A stretch of 64,000 nt of DNA from Coriaria nepalensis (GCA_027186245.1 CP114482.1:24943209-25007208), one strand, 5' to 3'; positions 10,001 to 25,500 are shown, numbered from the stretch's first letter. Notes: a model not told the origin generated them from the sequence alone. Numbers and translations are program-made.

Positions 10001-13000
10001 ATCAATTGCATGTTTTTCACAAGAGTTGTGTTTGAAATCCGAAAATAGATTTTGTTTGAATTGATTTCGTATGATTTATTGACTAATAGTGGCTCAATGA
10101 CCAGATTTTAAGGCTATACAAATGCATAGTTGCCTTCAAAATATTCATTGCAAATTATGCACAAACGTCGTGGTTGAAGTGCGAAAATAGATTTCGTTCG
10201 AATTCCTTTGAAGTGATTTAATTACTAGAATAGACTCAATGGCATGATTTCATGGCTAAACAATGGGTAATTTACTTGAATGGATCAATCACAAGTCATG
10301 CACAAAAGTCTCATTTAAAGAGCGAAAATAGAATTCGTTCGAATTGCTTTCAAATGATTTGATAACTACAAGAGACTCAATGACATGATTTTAAGGCTAA
10401 AAAGATGCATAGTTGCCGTCAATGGTTGAATTGGAAGTTCTGAACGAAAGTCGTGTTTGAAGTGCGAAAAAGTAGAATTCTTTCGACTTACTTTTAATTG
10501 ATTTAATGACTAGAGAAGATTCAATGACATGATTTTAAGGCTAAACAAACGCATAATTGCCTTCAATAGATCAATTGCTTGTTTTGCACAAAAGTTGTGT
10601 TTGAAATGCGAAAATAGAATTTGTTTGAATTGATTTCGTATGATTCATTGACTAAAAGTGGCTCAATGACGAGATTTTAAGGCTATACAAATGCATAGTC
10701 GCCTTCAAAATATCCATTGCAAATTATGCATGAAAGTCGTGGTTGAAGTGCGAAAATTGATTTCGTTCGAATTGCTTTCAAATGATTTAATTACCAGAAG
10801 AGACTTAATGACATGATTTCATGGCTAAACTATGGATAATTTACATGAATTGATCTATTGCAAGTTATGCACAAAAGTCTCATTTAAAGAGCGAAAATAG
10901 GATTCGTACGAATTGCTTTGAAATGATTTAATGACCACAAGAAACTCAATGACATGATTTTAAGGCCAAAAAGATGCATAGTTGCCTTCAAAGGTTGAAT
11001 TGGAAGTTCTGAACGAAAGACGTGTTTGAAGTGCGAAAAAATAGAATTCTTTCGAATTACTTTTAATTGATTTAATGACTAGAGAAGACTCAATGACATG
11101 ATTTTAAGGCTAAACAAACGCATAATTGCCTTCAATAGATCAATTGCATGTTTTGCACAAAAGTTGTGTTTGAAATGCGAAAACAGAATTTGTTTGAATT
11201 GATTTCGTATGATTTATTGACTAAAAGTAACTCAATGACATGATTTTAAGGCTATACAAATGCATAGTTGCCTTCAAAAGATCCATCGCAAATTATGCAT
11301 GAAAGTCGTGGTTGAAGTGCGAAAATAGATTTCGTTCGAATTGCTTTGAAGTGATTGAATTACTCGAAGAGACTCAATGACATGATTTGAAGGCTAAACA
11401 ATGGGTAATTTACTTGAATAGATCAATCACTAGTCATGCACAAAGGTCTCGTTTAAAGAGCAAGAACAGAATTCGTTCGAATTGCTTTCAAATGACTTCA
11501 TGACTACAAGAAACTCAATGACATGATTTTAAGGCTAAAAAGATGAATAGTTGTCGTCAAGGGTTGAATTGGAAGTTCTGAACGAAAGTCGTGTTTGAAG
11601 TGCGAAAAAGTAGAATTCTTTCGACTTACTTTCAATTGATTTAATGACTAGAGAAGACTAAATAACATGATTTTAAGGCTAAACAAATGCATAATTGCCT
11701 TCTACAGATCAATTGCATGTTTTTCACAAGAGTTGTGTTTGAAATCCGAAAATAGAATTTGTTTGAATTGATTTCGTATGATTTATTGACTAAAAGTGGC
11801 TCAATGACCTGATTTTAAGGCTATACAAATGCATAGTTGCCTTCGAAATATCCATTGCAAATTATGCACGAAAGTCGTGGTTGAAGTGCGGAAATAGATT
11901 TCGTTCGAATTGCTTTGAAGTGATTTAATTACTAGAAGAGACTCAATGACATGTTTTCAAGGCAAAACAATGGGTAATTTACTTGAATAGATCAATCGCA
12001 AGTTATGCACAAAAGTCTCGTTTAAAGAGCGAAAATAGAATACGTTCGAATTGCTTTCAAATGATTTGAGGACTACAAGAAACTCAATGACATGATTTTA
12101 AGGCTAAAAAGATGCATAGTTGCCGTCAATGGTTGAATTGGAAGTTTTGAACGAAAGTCGTGTTTGAAGTGCGAAAAAAGTAGAATTCTTTCGACTTACT
12201 TTTAATTGATTTAATGATTAGCGAAGACTCAATGACATGATTTTAAGGCTAAACAAACGCATAATTGCCTTCAATAGATCAATTGCATGTTTTGCACAAA
12301 AGTTGTGTTTGAAATGCGAAAATGGAATTTGTTTGAATTGATTTCGTATGATTTATTGACTAAAAGTGGCTCAATGACCTGATTTTAAGGCTATACAAAT
12401 GCATAGTTGCCTTCAAAAGGTACATTGCAAATTATGCACGAAAGTCGTGGTTGAAGTGCGATAATAGAGTTCGTTCGAATTGCTTTGAAGTGATTTAATT
12501 ACTAGAATGGACTCAATGACATGTTTTCAAGGCTAAACAATGGGTAATTTACTTGAATAGATCAATCGCAAGTTATGCACAAAAGTCTCGTTTAAAGAGC
12601 GAAAATAGGATTCGTTCGAATTGCTTTCAAATGATTTAATGACTACAAAAAACTCAATGACATGATTTTAAGGCCAAAAAGATGCATAGTTGCCTTCAAA
12701 GGTTGAATTGGAAGTTCTGAACGAAAGACATGTTTGAACTGCGAAAAAATAGAATTCTTTCGACTTACTTTTAATTGATTTAATGACTAGAGAAGACTCA
12801 ATGACATGATTTTAAGGCTAAACAAACGCATAATTGCCTTCAATGGAGCAATTGCATGTTTTGCACAAAAGTTGTGTTTGAAATGGGAAAATAGAATTTG
12901 TTTGAATAGATTTCGTATGATTTATTGACTAAAAGTGACTCAATGACATGATTTTAAAGCTATACAAATGCATAGTTGCCTTCAAAAGATCCATCGCAAA

Positions 13001-16000
13001 TTATGCACGAAAGTCGTGGTTGAAGTGCGAAAATAGATTTCATTCGAATTGATATGAAGTGATTGCAGTACTCGAAGAGACTCAATGACATGATTTGAAG
13101 GCTAAACAATGGGTAGTTTACTTGAATAGATCAATCACAAGTCATGCACAAAGGTCTCGTTTAAAGAGCGAAAACAGAATTCGTTCGAATTGCTTTCAAA
13201 TGATTTGATGACTACAAGAAACTCAATGACATGATTTTAAGGCTAAAAAGATGAATAGTTGCCGTCAATGGTTGAATTGGAAGTTCTGAACGAAAGTCGT
13301 TTCCGAAGTGCGAAAAAATAAAATTTTTTCTACTTACTTGTAATGGATTTAATGACTAGAGAAAACTCAATGACATGATTTTAAGGCTAAAGAAACGCAT
13401 AATTGCCTTCAATAGATCAATTGCCTGTTTTGCACAAAAGTTGTGTTTGAAATGGGAAAATAGAATTTGTTTGAATTGATTTCGTATGATTTATTGACTA
13501 AAGTGACTCAATGACAAGATTTTATGGCTATACAAATGCATAGTTGCCTTCAAAAGATCTATTGCAAATTATGCACGAAAGTCGAGGTTAAAGTGCGAAA
13601 ATAGATTTCGTTCGAATTGCTTTGAAGTGATTTGATTAGTAGAAGAGACTCAATGACATGATCTTAAGGCTAAACAATGGTAATTTACTTGAATAGATCA
13701 ATCACAAGTTATGCACAAAAGTCTCGTTTAAAGAGCGGAAATCGAATTCGTTCGAATTTCTTTCAATTGATTTGATGACTACAAGAAACTCAATGACATG
13801 ATTTTAAGGCTAAAAAGATGCATAGTTGGCGTCAATGGTTGAATTGGAAGTTTTGAACGAAAGTCGTGTTTGAAGTGCGAAAAAAGTAGAATTCTTTCGA
13901 CTTACTTTTAATTGATTTAATGATTAGCGAAGACTCAATGACATGATTTTAAGGCTAAACAAACGCATAATTGCCTTCAATAGATCAATTGCATGTTTTG
14001 CACAAAAGTTGTGTTTGAAATGGGAAAATAGAATTTGTTTGAATTGATTTCGTATTATTTATTGACTAAAAGTGACTCCATGACAAGATTTTATGGCTAT
14101 ACAAATGCATAGTTGCCTTCAAAAGATCTATTGCAAATTATGCACGAAACTCGAGGTTAAAGTGCGAAAAATAGATTTCGTTCGAATTGCTTTGAAGTGA
14201 TTTAATTACTAGAAGAGACTCAATGACATGATCTTAAGGCTAAACAATGGGTAATTTACTTGAATAGATCAATCGTAAGTTATGCACAAAAGTCTCGTTT
14301 AAAGAGCGAAAATAAAATTCGTTCGAATTGCTTTCAAATGATTTGATGACTACAAGAGACTTAGTGACATGATTTTAAGGCCAAAAGATGCATAGTTGCC
14401 TTAAATTGTTGAATTGGATGTTCTTAACGAAAGTCGTGTTTAAATTATGAAAAAATAGAATTTTTTCGACTTACTTTTAATCGATTTAATGACTAGAGAA
14501 GACTCAATGATATGATTTTAAGGCTAAACAAATGCATAATTCCCTTCAATAGATCAATTGCATGTTTTGCACAAAAGTTGTGTTTGAAATGCGAAAATAG
14601 AATTTGTTTGAATTGATTTCGTATGATTATTGACTAAAAGTGGTTCAATGACCTGATTCTAATGCTATACAAATGCATAGTTGCCTTCAAAAGATACATT
14701 GCAAATTATGCACGAAAGTCGTGGTTCAAGTGCGAAAATAGATTTCGTTCGAATTGCTTTCAAGTAATTTAATTACTAGAAGAGACTCAATGCCATGATT
14801 TCAAGGCTAAACAATGGGTAATTTACTTGAATAGATCAATCGCAAGTTATGCACAAAAGTCTCGTTTAAAGAGCAAAAATAGAATTTGTTCGAATTGCTT
14901 TCAAATGATTTGATAACTACAAGAGACTCAATGGCATGATTTTAAGGCTCAAAAGATGCGTAGTTGCCTTCAATGGTTGAATGGGAAGTTCTGAACGAAA
15001 GTCGTGTTTGAAGTGCGAAAAAGTAGAATTCTTTCAACTTTCTTTCAATTGATTTAATAACTAGAGAAGACTAAATAACATGATTTTAAGGCTAAACAAA
15101 TGCCTAATTGCCTTCAACAGATCAATTGCATGTTTTGCACAAAAGTTGTGTGTGAAATGCGAAAATAAAATTTGTTTGAATTGATTTCGTATGATTTATT
15201 GACTAAAAGTGACTCAATGACAAGAGTTTATGGCTATACAAATGCATAGTTGCCTTCAAAAGATCTATTGCAAATTATGCACGAAAGTCGAGGTTAAAGT
15301 GCGAAAATAGATTTCGTTCGAATTGCTTTGAAGTGATTTAATTACTAGAAGAGACTCAATGACATGATTTCAAGGCCAAACAATGGGTAATTTACTTGAA
15401 TAGATCAATCGCAAGTTATGCACAAAAGTCTCGTTTAAAGAGCGAAAATAGAATTCGTTCGAATTGCTTTGAAATGATTTGATAACTACAAGAGACTCAA
15501 TGACATGATTTGAAGGCTAAAAAGATGCATAGTTGCCTTCAATGGTTGGATTGGAAGTTCTGAACGAAAGTCGTGTTTGAAGTGCGAAAAAGTAAAATTC
15601 TTTCGACTTACTTTTAATTGATTTAGTGACTAGATAAGACTCAATGACATGATTTTAAGGCTAAACAAACGCGTACTTGCCTTCAATAGATCAATTGCAT
15701 GTTTTGCACAAAAGTCGTGTTTGAAATGCGAAAATGGAAATTGTTTGAATTGATTTCGTATGATTTATTGACTAAAAGTGGCTCAATGACCAGATTTTAA
15801 GGCTATACAAATGCATAGTTGCCTTCAAAATGTCCATTGCAAATTATGCATGAAAGTCGTGGTTGAAATGCCAAAATAGATTCGTTCGAATTGCTTTGAA
15901 GTGATTTAACTACTTGAAGAGACTTAATGACATGATTTCATGGCTAAACTATGGATAATTTACTTGAATAGATCAATCGCAAGTTATGCACAAAAGTCTC

Positions 16001-16562
16001 GTTTAAAGAGCGAAAATAGAATTCATTCGAATTGCTTTGAAATGATTTGATGACTACAAAAAACTCAATGACATGATTTTAAGGCTAAAAAGATGAATAG
16101 TTGCCTTCAATGGTTGAATTGGAACTTCTGAACGAAAGTTGTTTCTGAAGTGCGAAAAAATAGAAAAATCGACTTACTTTTAATTGATTAAATGACTAGA
16201 GAATACTCAATGATATGATTTTAATGCTAAACAAACGCATAATTGCCTTCAATAGATCAATTGGATGCTTTGCACAAAAGTTGTGTTTGAAATGCGAAAA
16301 TAGAATTTGTTCGAATTGATTTCGTATGATTTATTGACTAAAAGTGACTCAATGACATGATTTTAAGGCTATACAAATACATAGTTGCCTTCAAAAGATC
16401 TATTGCAAATTATGCATGAAAGTCGTGGTGGAAGTGCGAAAATAGATTTCGTTCGAATTGCTTTGAAGTGATTTAATTACTACAAGAGACTCAATGACAT
16501 GATTTTAAGGCTAAACAATGGGTAATTTACTTGAATAGATCAATCACAAGTCATGCACAAAG
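5188..16562 (+). repeat. 11,375-bp super-repeat, copy 1 (20 HORs)
   Basis: The segment is repeated immediately downstream at a constant offset of 11,375 bp, checked at many points (5,308/16,683; 8,641/20,016; 12,506/23,881; 16,117/27,492), so there is no net insertion or deletion. It contains 20 B anchors, 5,308 to 16,117, with intervals of 567-570 bp. It includes rare variants useful as landmarks: TTCTACAGATC at 11,700, GAACTGCG at 12,735, TTTCCGAAGTG at 13,301 and TAGAAAAATCGAC at 16,161. Copy 2 shares all of these. Confidence 0.95.
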
Positions 16563-16577
16563 TCTCGTTTAAAGAGC
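16563..16577. repeat. Junction of the two 11,375-bp copies (crossover interval)
   Basis: The 15-bp word TCTCGTTTAAAGAGC lies at 5,188, 16,563 and 27,938. Just to its left, 5,186-5,187 reads GG while 16,562 and 27,937 have a single G. Just to its right, 5,203 and 16,578 read A while 27,953 reads G. The junction thus joins the unit's right flank to its left start, and the switch must lie within these 15 bp. It falls at the same place in the A monomer on all three occasions, as expected for in-register unequal homologous exchange. Confidence 0.85.
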
Positions 16578-19500
16578 AAAAACAGAATTCGTTCGAATTG
16601 CTTTCAAATGATTTGATGACTACAAGAAACTCAATGACATGATTTTAACGCTAAAAAGATGAATAGTTGCCGTCAATGGTTGAATTGGAAGTTCTGAACG
16701 AAAGTCGTGTTTGAAGTGCGAAAAAGTAGAATTCTTTCGACTTAATTTCAATTGATTTAATGACTAGAGAAGACTAAATAACATGATTTTAAGGTTAAAC
16801 AAATGCAAAATTGCCTTCAACAGATCAATTGCATGTTTTTCACAAGAGTTGTGTTTGAAATCCGAAAATAGAATTTGTTTGAATTGATTTCGTATGATTT
16901 ATTAACTAAAAGTGGCTCAATGACCAGATTTTAAGGCTATACAAATGCATAGTTGCCTTCCAAATATCCATTGCAAATTATGCACGAAAGTCGTGGTTGA
17001 AGTGCGAAAATAGATTTCGTTCGAATTGCTTTGAAGTGATTTAATTACTAGAATAGACTCAATGACATGTTTTGAAGGCTAAACAATGGGTAATTTACGT
17101 GAATTGATCAATCGCAAGTTATGCACAAAAGTCTCGTTTAAAGAGCGAAAATAGAATTCGTTCGAATTGCTTTCAAATGATTTGATATCTACAAGAGACT
17201 CAATGACATGATTTTAAGGCTAAAAGGATGCATAGTTGCCGTCAATGGTTGAATTGGAAGTTCTGAACGAAAGTCGTGTTTGAAGTGCGAAAAAGTAGAA
17301 TTCTTTCGACTTACTTTTAATTGATTTAATGACTAGAGAAGACTCAATGACATAATTTTAAGGCTAAACAAACGCGTAATTGCCTTCAATAGATCAATTG
17401 CATGTTTTGCACAAAAGTTGTGTTTGAAATGCGAAAATGGAATTTGTTTGAATTGATTTCGTATGATTTATTGACTAAAAGTGGCTCAATGACCTGATTT
17501 TAAGGCTATACAAATGCATAGTTGCCTTCAAAAGGTACATTGCAAATTATGCACGAAAGTCGTGGTTGAAGTGCGAAAATAGATTTCGTTCGAAGTGCTT
17601 TGAAGTGATTTAATTACTAGAATAGACTCAATGACATGTTTTCAAGGCTAAACAATGGGTAATTTACTTGAATAGATCAATCGCAAGTTATGCACAAGAG
17701 TCTCGTTTAAAGAGCGAAAATAGAATTCGTTCGAATTGTTTTCAAATGATTTGATAACTACAAGAGACTCAATGACATGATTTCGAGACTAAAAAGATGC
17801 ATAGTTGCCGTCAATGGTTGAATTGGAAGTTCTGAACGAAAGTCGTGTTTGAAGTGCGAAAAAGTAGAATTCTTTCGACTTACTTTTAATTGATTTAATG
17901 ACTAAAGAAGACTCAATGACATGATTTTAAGGCTAAACAAACGCATAATTGCCTTCAATAGATCAATTGCATGTTTTGCACAAAAGTTGTGTTTGAAATG
18001 CAAATATAGAATTTGTTTGAATTGATTTCGTATGATTTATTGACTAAAAGTGACTCAATGACATGATTTTAAGGCTATACAAATGCATAGTTGCCTTCAA
18101 AAGATCCATCGCAAATTATGCATGAAAGTCGTGGTTGAAGTGCGAAAATTGATTTCGTTCGAATTGCTTTCAAATGATTTAATTACTAGAAGAGACTCAA
18201 TGACATGATTTCATGGCTAAACTATGGATAATTTACTTGAATAGATCAATCGCAAGTTATGCACAAAAGTCTCATTTAAAGAGCGAAAATAGGATTCGTT
18301 TGAATTGCTTTGAAATGATTTAATGACTACAAGAAACTCAATGACATGATTTTAAGGCCAAAAAGATGCGTAGTTGCCTTCAAAGGTTGAATTGGAAGTT
18401 CTGAACGAAAGAAGTGTTTGAAGTGCGAAAAAATAGAATTCTTTCGACTTACTTTTAATTGATTTAATAACTAGACAAGACTCAATGACATGATTTTAAG
18501 GCTAAACAAACGCATAATTGCCTTCAATAGATCAATTGCATGTTTTGCACAAAAGTTGTGTTTGAAATGCGAAAATGGAATTTGTTTGAATTGATTTCGT
18601 ATGATTTATTGACTAAAAGTGGCTCAATGACCTGATTTTAAGGCTATACAAATGCATAGTTGCCTTCAAAAGGTACATTGCAAATTATGCACGAAAGTCG
18701 TGGTTGAAGTGCGAAAATAGATTTCGTTCGAAGTGCTTTGAAGTGATTTAATTACTAGAATAGACTCAATGACATGTTTTCAAGGCTAAACAATGGGTAA
18801 TTTACTTGAATTGATCAATCGCAAGCTATGCACAAAAGTCTCGTTTAAAGAGCGAAAATAGAATTCGTTCGAATTGCTTTCAAATGATTTGATAACTACA
18901 AGAGACTCAATGACATGATTTTAAGGCTAAAAGGATGCATAGTTGCCGTCAATGGTTGAATTGGAAGTTCTGAACAAAAGTCGTGTTTGAAGTGCGAAGA
19001 AGTAGAATTCTTTCGACTTACTTTTAATTGATTTAATAACTAGAGAAGACTCAATGACATAATTTTAAGGCTAAACAAACGCGTAATTGCCTTCAATAGA
19101 TCAATTGCATGTTTTGCACAAAAGTTGTGTTTGAAATGCGAAAATGGAATTTGTTTGAATTGATTTCGTATGATTTATTGACTAAAAGTGGCTCAATGAC
19201 CTGATTTTAAGGCTATACAAATGCATAGTTGCCTTCAAAAGGTACATTGCAAATTATGCACGAAAGTCGTGGTTGAAGTGCGAAAATAGATTTCGTTCGA
19301 ATTCCTTTGAAGTGATTTAATTACTAGAATAGACTCAATGACATGTTTTCAAGGCTAAACAATGGGTAATTTACTTGAATAGATCAATCGCAAGTTATGC
19401 ACAAGAGTCTCGTTTAAAGAGCGAAAATAGAATTCGTTCGAATTGCTTTCAAATGATTTGATAACTACAAGAAACTCAATGACATGATTTTAAGGCCAAA

Positions 19501-22500
19501 AAGATGCGTAGTTGCCTTCAAAGGTTGAATTGGAAGTTCTGAACGAAAGTCGTGTTTGAAGTGCGAAAAAGTAGAATTCTTTCGACTTACTTTTAATTGA
19601 TTTAATGACTAGAGAAGACTCAATGACATAATTTTAAGGCTAAACAAACGCGTAATTGCCTTCAATAGATCAATTGCATGTTTTGCACAAAAGTTGTGTT
19701 TGAAATGCGAAAATAAAATTTGTTTGAATTGATTTCGTATGATTTATTGACTAAAAGTGACTCAAAGACAAGATTTTAAGGCTATACAAATGTATAGTTG
19801 CCTTCAAAAGATCCATTGCAAATTATGCACGAAAGTCGTGGTTGAAGTGCGAAAATAGATTTCGTTCGAATTGCTCTAAAGTGATTTAATTACTAGGATA
19901 GACTCAATGACATGTTTTCAAGGCTAAACAATGGGTAATTTACTTGAATAGATCAATCGCAAATTATGCACAAAGGTCTCCTTTAAAGAGCAAAAACAGA
20001 ATTCGTTCGAATTGCTGTCAAATGATTTGATGACTACAAGAAACTCAATGACATGATTTTAACGCTAAAAAGATGAATAGTTGCCGTCAATGGTTGAATT
20101 GGAAGTTCTGAACGAAAGTCGTGTTTGAAGTGCGAAAAAGTAGAATTCTTTCGACTTACTTTCAATTTATTTAATGACTAGAGAAGACTAAATAAAATGA
20201 TTTTAAGGCTAAACAAATGCATAATTGCCTTCAACAGATCAATTGCATGTTTTTCACAAGAGTTGTGTTTGAAATCCGAAAATAGAATTTGTTTGAATTG
20301 ATTTCGTATGATTTATTGACTAAAAGTGGCTCAATGACCAGATTTTAAGGCTATACAAATGCATAGTTGCCTTCAAAATATCCATTGCAAATTATGCACG
20401 AAAGTCGTGGTTGAAGTGCGGAAATAGATTTCATTCGAATTTCTTTGAAGTGATTTAATTACTAGAAGAGACTCAATGACATGTTTTCAAGGCATAACAA
20501 TGGGTAATTTACTTGAATAGATCAATCGCAAGTTATGCACAAAAGTCTCGTTTAAAGAGCGAAAATAGAATACGTTCGAATTGCTTTCAAATGATTTGAT
20601 GACTACAAGAAACTCAATGACGTGACTTTAAGGCCAAAAAGATGCATAGTTGCTGTCAATGGTTGAATTGGAAGTTCTGAACGAAAGTCGTGTTTGAAGT
20701 GCGAAAAAGTAGAATTCTTTCAACTTACTTTTAATTGATTTAATGACTAGAGAAGACTCAATGACATGATTTTAAGGCTAAACAAACGCGTAATTGCCTT
20801 CAATAGATCAATTGCATGTTTTGCACAAAAGTTGTGTTTGAAATGCGAAAATAGAATTTGTTTGAATTGATTTCGTATGATTTATTGACTAAAAGTGACT
20901 CAATGACATGATTTTAAGGCTATACAAATGCATAGTTGCCTTCAAAAGATCCATCGCAAATTATGCACGAAAGTCGTTGTTGAAGTGCGAAAATAGATTT
21001 CGATCGAATTGCTTTGAAGTGATTGAATTACTCGAAGAGACTCAATGACATGGTTTGAAGGCTAAACAATGGGTAATTTACTTGAATAGATCAATCACAA
21101 GTCATGCACAAAGGTCTCCTTTAAAGAGCAAAAACAGAATTCGTTCGAATTGCTTTCAAATGATTTGATGACTACAAGAAACTCAATGACATGATTTTAA
21201 GGCTAAAAAGATGAATAGTTGCCGTCAATGGTTGAATTGGAAGTTCTGAACGAAAGTCGTGTTTGAAGTGCGAAAAAGTAGAATTCTTTCGACTTACTTT
21301 CAATTGATTTAATGACTAGAGAAGACTAAATAACATGATTTTAAGGCTAAACAAATGCATAATTGCCTTCAACAGATCAATTGCATGTTTTTCACAAGAG
21401 TTGTGTTTGAAATCCGAAAATAGATTTTGTTTGAATTGATTTCGTATGATTTATTGACTAATAGTGGCTCAATGACCAGATTTTAAGGCTATACAAATGC
21501 ATAGTTGCCTTCAAAATATTCATTGCAAATTATGCACAAACGTCGTGGTTGAAGTGCGAAAATAGATTTCGTTCGAATTCCTTTGAAGTGATTTAATTAC
21601 TAGAATAGACTCAATGGCATGATTTCATGGCTAAACAATGGGTAATTTACTTGAATGGATCAATCACAAGTCATGCACAAAAGTCTCATTTAAAGAGCGA
21701 AAATAGAATTCGTTCGAATTGCTTTCAAATGATTTGATAACTACAAGAGACTCAATGACATGATTTTAAGGCTAAAAAGATGCATAGTTGCCGTCAATGG
21801 TTGAATTGGAAGTTCTGAACGAAAGTCGTGTTTGAAGTGCGAAAAAGTAGAATTCTTTCGACTTACTTTTAATTGATTTAATGACTAGAGAAGATTCAAT
21901 GACATGATTTTAAGGCTAAACAAACGCATAATTGCCTTCAATAGATCAATTGCTTGTTTTGCACAAAAGTTGTGTTTGAAATGCGAAAATAGAATTTGTT
22001 TGAATTGATTTCGTATGATTCATTGACTAAAAGTGGCTCAATGACGAGATTTTAAGGCTATACAAATGCATAGTCGCCTTCAAAATATCCATTGCAAATT
22101 ATGCATGAAAGTCGTGGTTGAAGTGCGAAAATTGATTTCGTTCGAATTGCTTTCAAATGATTTAATTACCAGAAGAGACTTAATGACATGATTTCATGGC
22201 TAAACTATGGATAATTTACATGAATTGATCTATTGCAAGTTATGCACAAAAGTCTCATTTAAAGAGCGAAAATAGGATTCGTTCGAATTGCTTTGAAATG
22301 ATTTAATGACCACAAGAAACTCAATGACATGATTTTAAGGCCAAAAAGATGCATAGTTGCCTTCAAAGGTTGAATTGGAAGTTCTGAACGAAAGACGTGT
22401 TTGAAGTGCGAAAAAATAGAATTCTTTCTAATTACTTTTAATTGATTTAATGACTAGAGAAGACTCAATGACATGATTTTAAGGCTAAACAAACGCATAA

Positions 22501-25500
22501 TTGCCTTCAATAGATCAATTGCATGTTTTGCACAAAAGTTGTGTTTGAAATGCGAAAACAGAATTTGTTTGAATTGATTTCGTATGATTTATTGACTAAA
22601 AGTAACTCAATGACATGATTTTAAGGCTATACAAATGCATAGTTGCTTTCAAAAGATCCATCGCAAATTATGCATGAAAGTCGTGGTTGAAGTGCGAAAA
22701 TAGATTTCGTTCGAATTGCTTTGAAGTGATTGAATTACTCGAAGAGACTCAATGACATGATTTGAAGGCTAAACAATGGGTAATTTACTTGAATAGATCA
22801 ATCACTAGTCATGCACAAAGGTCTCGTTTAAAGAGCAAGAACAGAATTCGTTCGAATTGCTTTCAAATGACTTCATGACTACAAGAAACTCAATGACATG
22901 ATTTTAAGGCTAAAAAGATGAATAGTTGTCGTCAAGGGTTGAATTGGAAGTTCTGAACGAAAGTCGTGTTTGAAGTGCGAAAAAGTAGAATTCTTTCGAC
23001 TTACTTTCAATTGATTTAATGACTAGAGAAGACTAAATAACATGATTTTAAGGCTAAACAAATGCATAATTGCCTTCTACAGATCAATTGCATGTTTTTC
23101 ACAAGAGTTGTGTTTGAAATCCGAAAATAGAATTTGTTTGAATTGATTTCGTATGATTTATTGACTAAAAGTGGCTCAATGACCTGATTTTAAGGCTATA
23201 CAAATGCATAGTTGCCTTCGAAATATCCATTGCAAATTATGCACGAAAGTCGTGGTTGAAGTGCGGAAATAGATTTCGTTCGAATTGCTTTGAAGTGATT
23301 TAATTACTAGAAGAGACTCAATGACATGTTTTCAAGGCAAAACAATGGGTAATTTACTTGAATAGATCAATCGCAAGTTATGCACAAAAGTCTCGTTTAA
23401 AGAGCGAAAATAGAATACGTTCGAATTGCTTTCAAATGATTTGAGGACTACAAGAAACTCAATGACATGATTTTAAGGCTAAAAAGATGCATAGTTGCCG
23501 TCAATGGTTGAATTGGAAGTTTTGAACGAAAGTCGTGTTTGAAGTGCGAAAAAAGTAGAATTCTTTCGACTTACTTTTAATTGATTTAATGATTAGCGAA
23601 GACTCAATGACATGATTTTAAGGCTAAACAAACGCATAATTGCCTTCAATAGATCAATTGCATGTTTTGCACAAAAGTTGTGTTTGAAATGCGAAAATGG
23701 AATTTGTTTGAATTGATTTCGTATGATTTATTGACTAAAAGTGGCTCAATGACCTGATTTTAAGGCTATACAAATGCATAGTTGCCTTCAAAAGGTACAT
23801 TGCAAATTATGCACGAAAGTCGTGGTTGAAGTGCGATAATAGAGTTCGTTCGAATTGCTTTGAAGTGATTTAATTACTAGAATGGACTCAATGACATGTT
23901 TTCAAGGCTAAACAATGGGTAATTTACTTGAATAGATCAATCGCAAGTTATGCACAAAAGTCTCGTTTAAAGAGCGAAAATAGGATTCGTTCGAATTGCT
24001 TTCAAATGATTTAATGACTACAAAAAACTCAATGACATGATTTTAAGGCCAAAAAGATGCATAGTTGCCTTCAAAGGTTGAATTGGAAGTTCTGAACGAA
24101 AGACGTGTTTGAACTGCGAAAAAATAGAATTCTTTCGACTTACTTTTAATTGATTTAATGACTAGAGAAGACTCAATGACATGATTTTAAGGCTAAACAA
24201 ACGCATAATTGCCTTCAATGGAGCAATTGCATGTTTTGCACAAAAGTTGTGTTTGAAATGGGAAAATAGAATTTGTTTGAATAGATTTCGTATGATTTAT
24301 TGACTAAAAGTGACTCAATGACATGATTTTAAAGCTATACAAATGCATAGTTGCCTTCAAAAGATCCATCGCAAATTATGCACGAAAGTCGTGGTTGAAG
24401 TGCGAAAATAGATTTCATTCGAATTGATATGAAGTGATTGCAGTACTCGAAGAGACTCAATGACATGATTTGAAGGCTAAACAATGGGTAGTTTACTTGA
24501 ATAGATCAATCACAAGTCATGCACAAAGGTCTCGTTTAAAGAGCGAAAACAGAATTCGTTCGAATTGCTTTCAAATGATTTGATGACTACAAGAAACTCA
24601 ATGACATGATTTTAAGGCTAAAAAGATGAATAGTTGCCGTCAATGGTTGAATTGGAAGTTCTGAACGAAAGTCGTTTCCGAAGTGCGAAAAAATAAAATT
24701 TTTTCTACTTACTTGTAATGGATTTAATGACTAGAGAAAACTCAATGACATGATTTTAAGGCTAAAGAAACGCATAATTGCCTTCAATAGATCAATTGCC
24801 TGTTTTGCACAAAAGTTGTGTTTGAAATGGGAAAATAGAATTTGTTTGAATTGATTTCGTATGATTTATTGACTAAAGTGACTCAATGACAAGATTTTAT
24901 GGCTATACAAATGCATAGTTGCCTTCAAAAGATCTATTGCAAATTATGCACGAAAGTCGAGGTTAAAGTGCGAAAATAGATTTCGTTCGAATTGCTTTGA
25001 AGTGATTTGATTAGTAGAAGAGACTCAATGACATGATCTTAAGGCTAAACAATGGTAATTTACTTGAATAGATCAATCACAAGTTATGCACAAAAGTCTC
25101 GTTTAAAGAGCGGAAATCGAATTCGTTCGAATTTCTTTCAATTGATTTGATGACTACAAGAAACTCAATGACATGATTTTAAGGCTAAAAAGATGCATAG
25201 TTGGCGTCAATGGTTGAATTGGAAGTTTTGAACGAAAGTTGTGTTTGAAGTGCGAAAAAAGTAGAATTCTTTCGACTTACTTTTAATTGATTTAATGATT
25301 AGCGAAGACTCAATGACATGATTTTAAGGCTAAACAAACGCATAATTGCCTTCAATAGATCAATTGCATGTTTTGCACAAAAGTTGTGTTTGAAATGGGA
25401 AAATAGAATTTGTTTGAATTGATTTCGTATTATTTATTGACTAAAAGTGACTCCATGACAAGATTTTATGGCTATACAAATGCATAGTTGCCTTCAAAAG

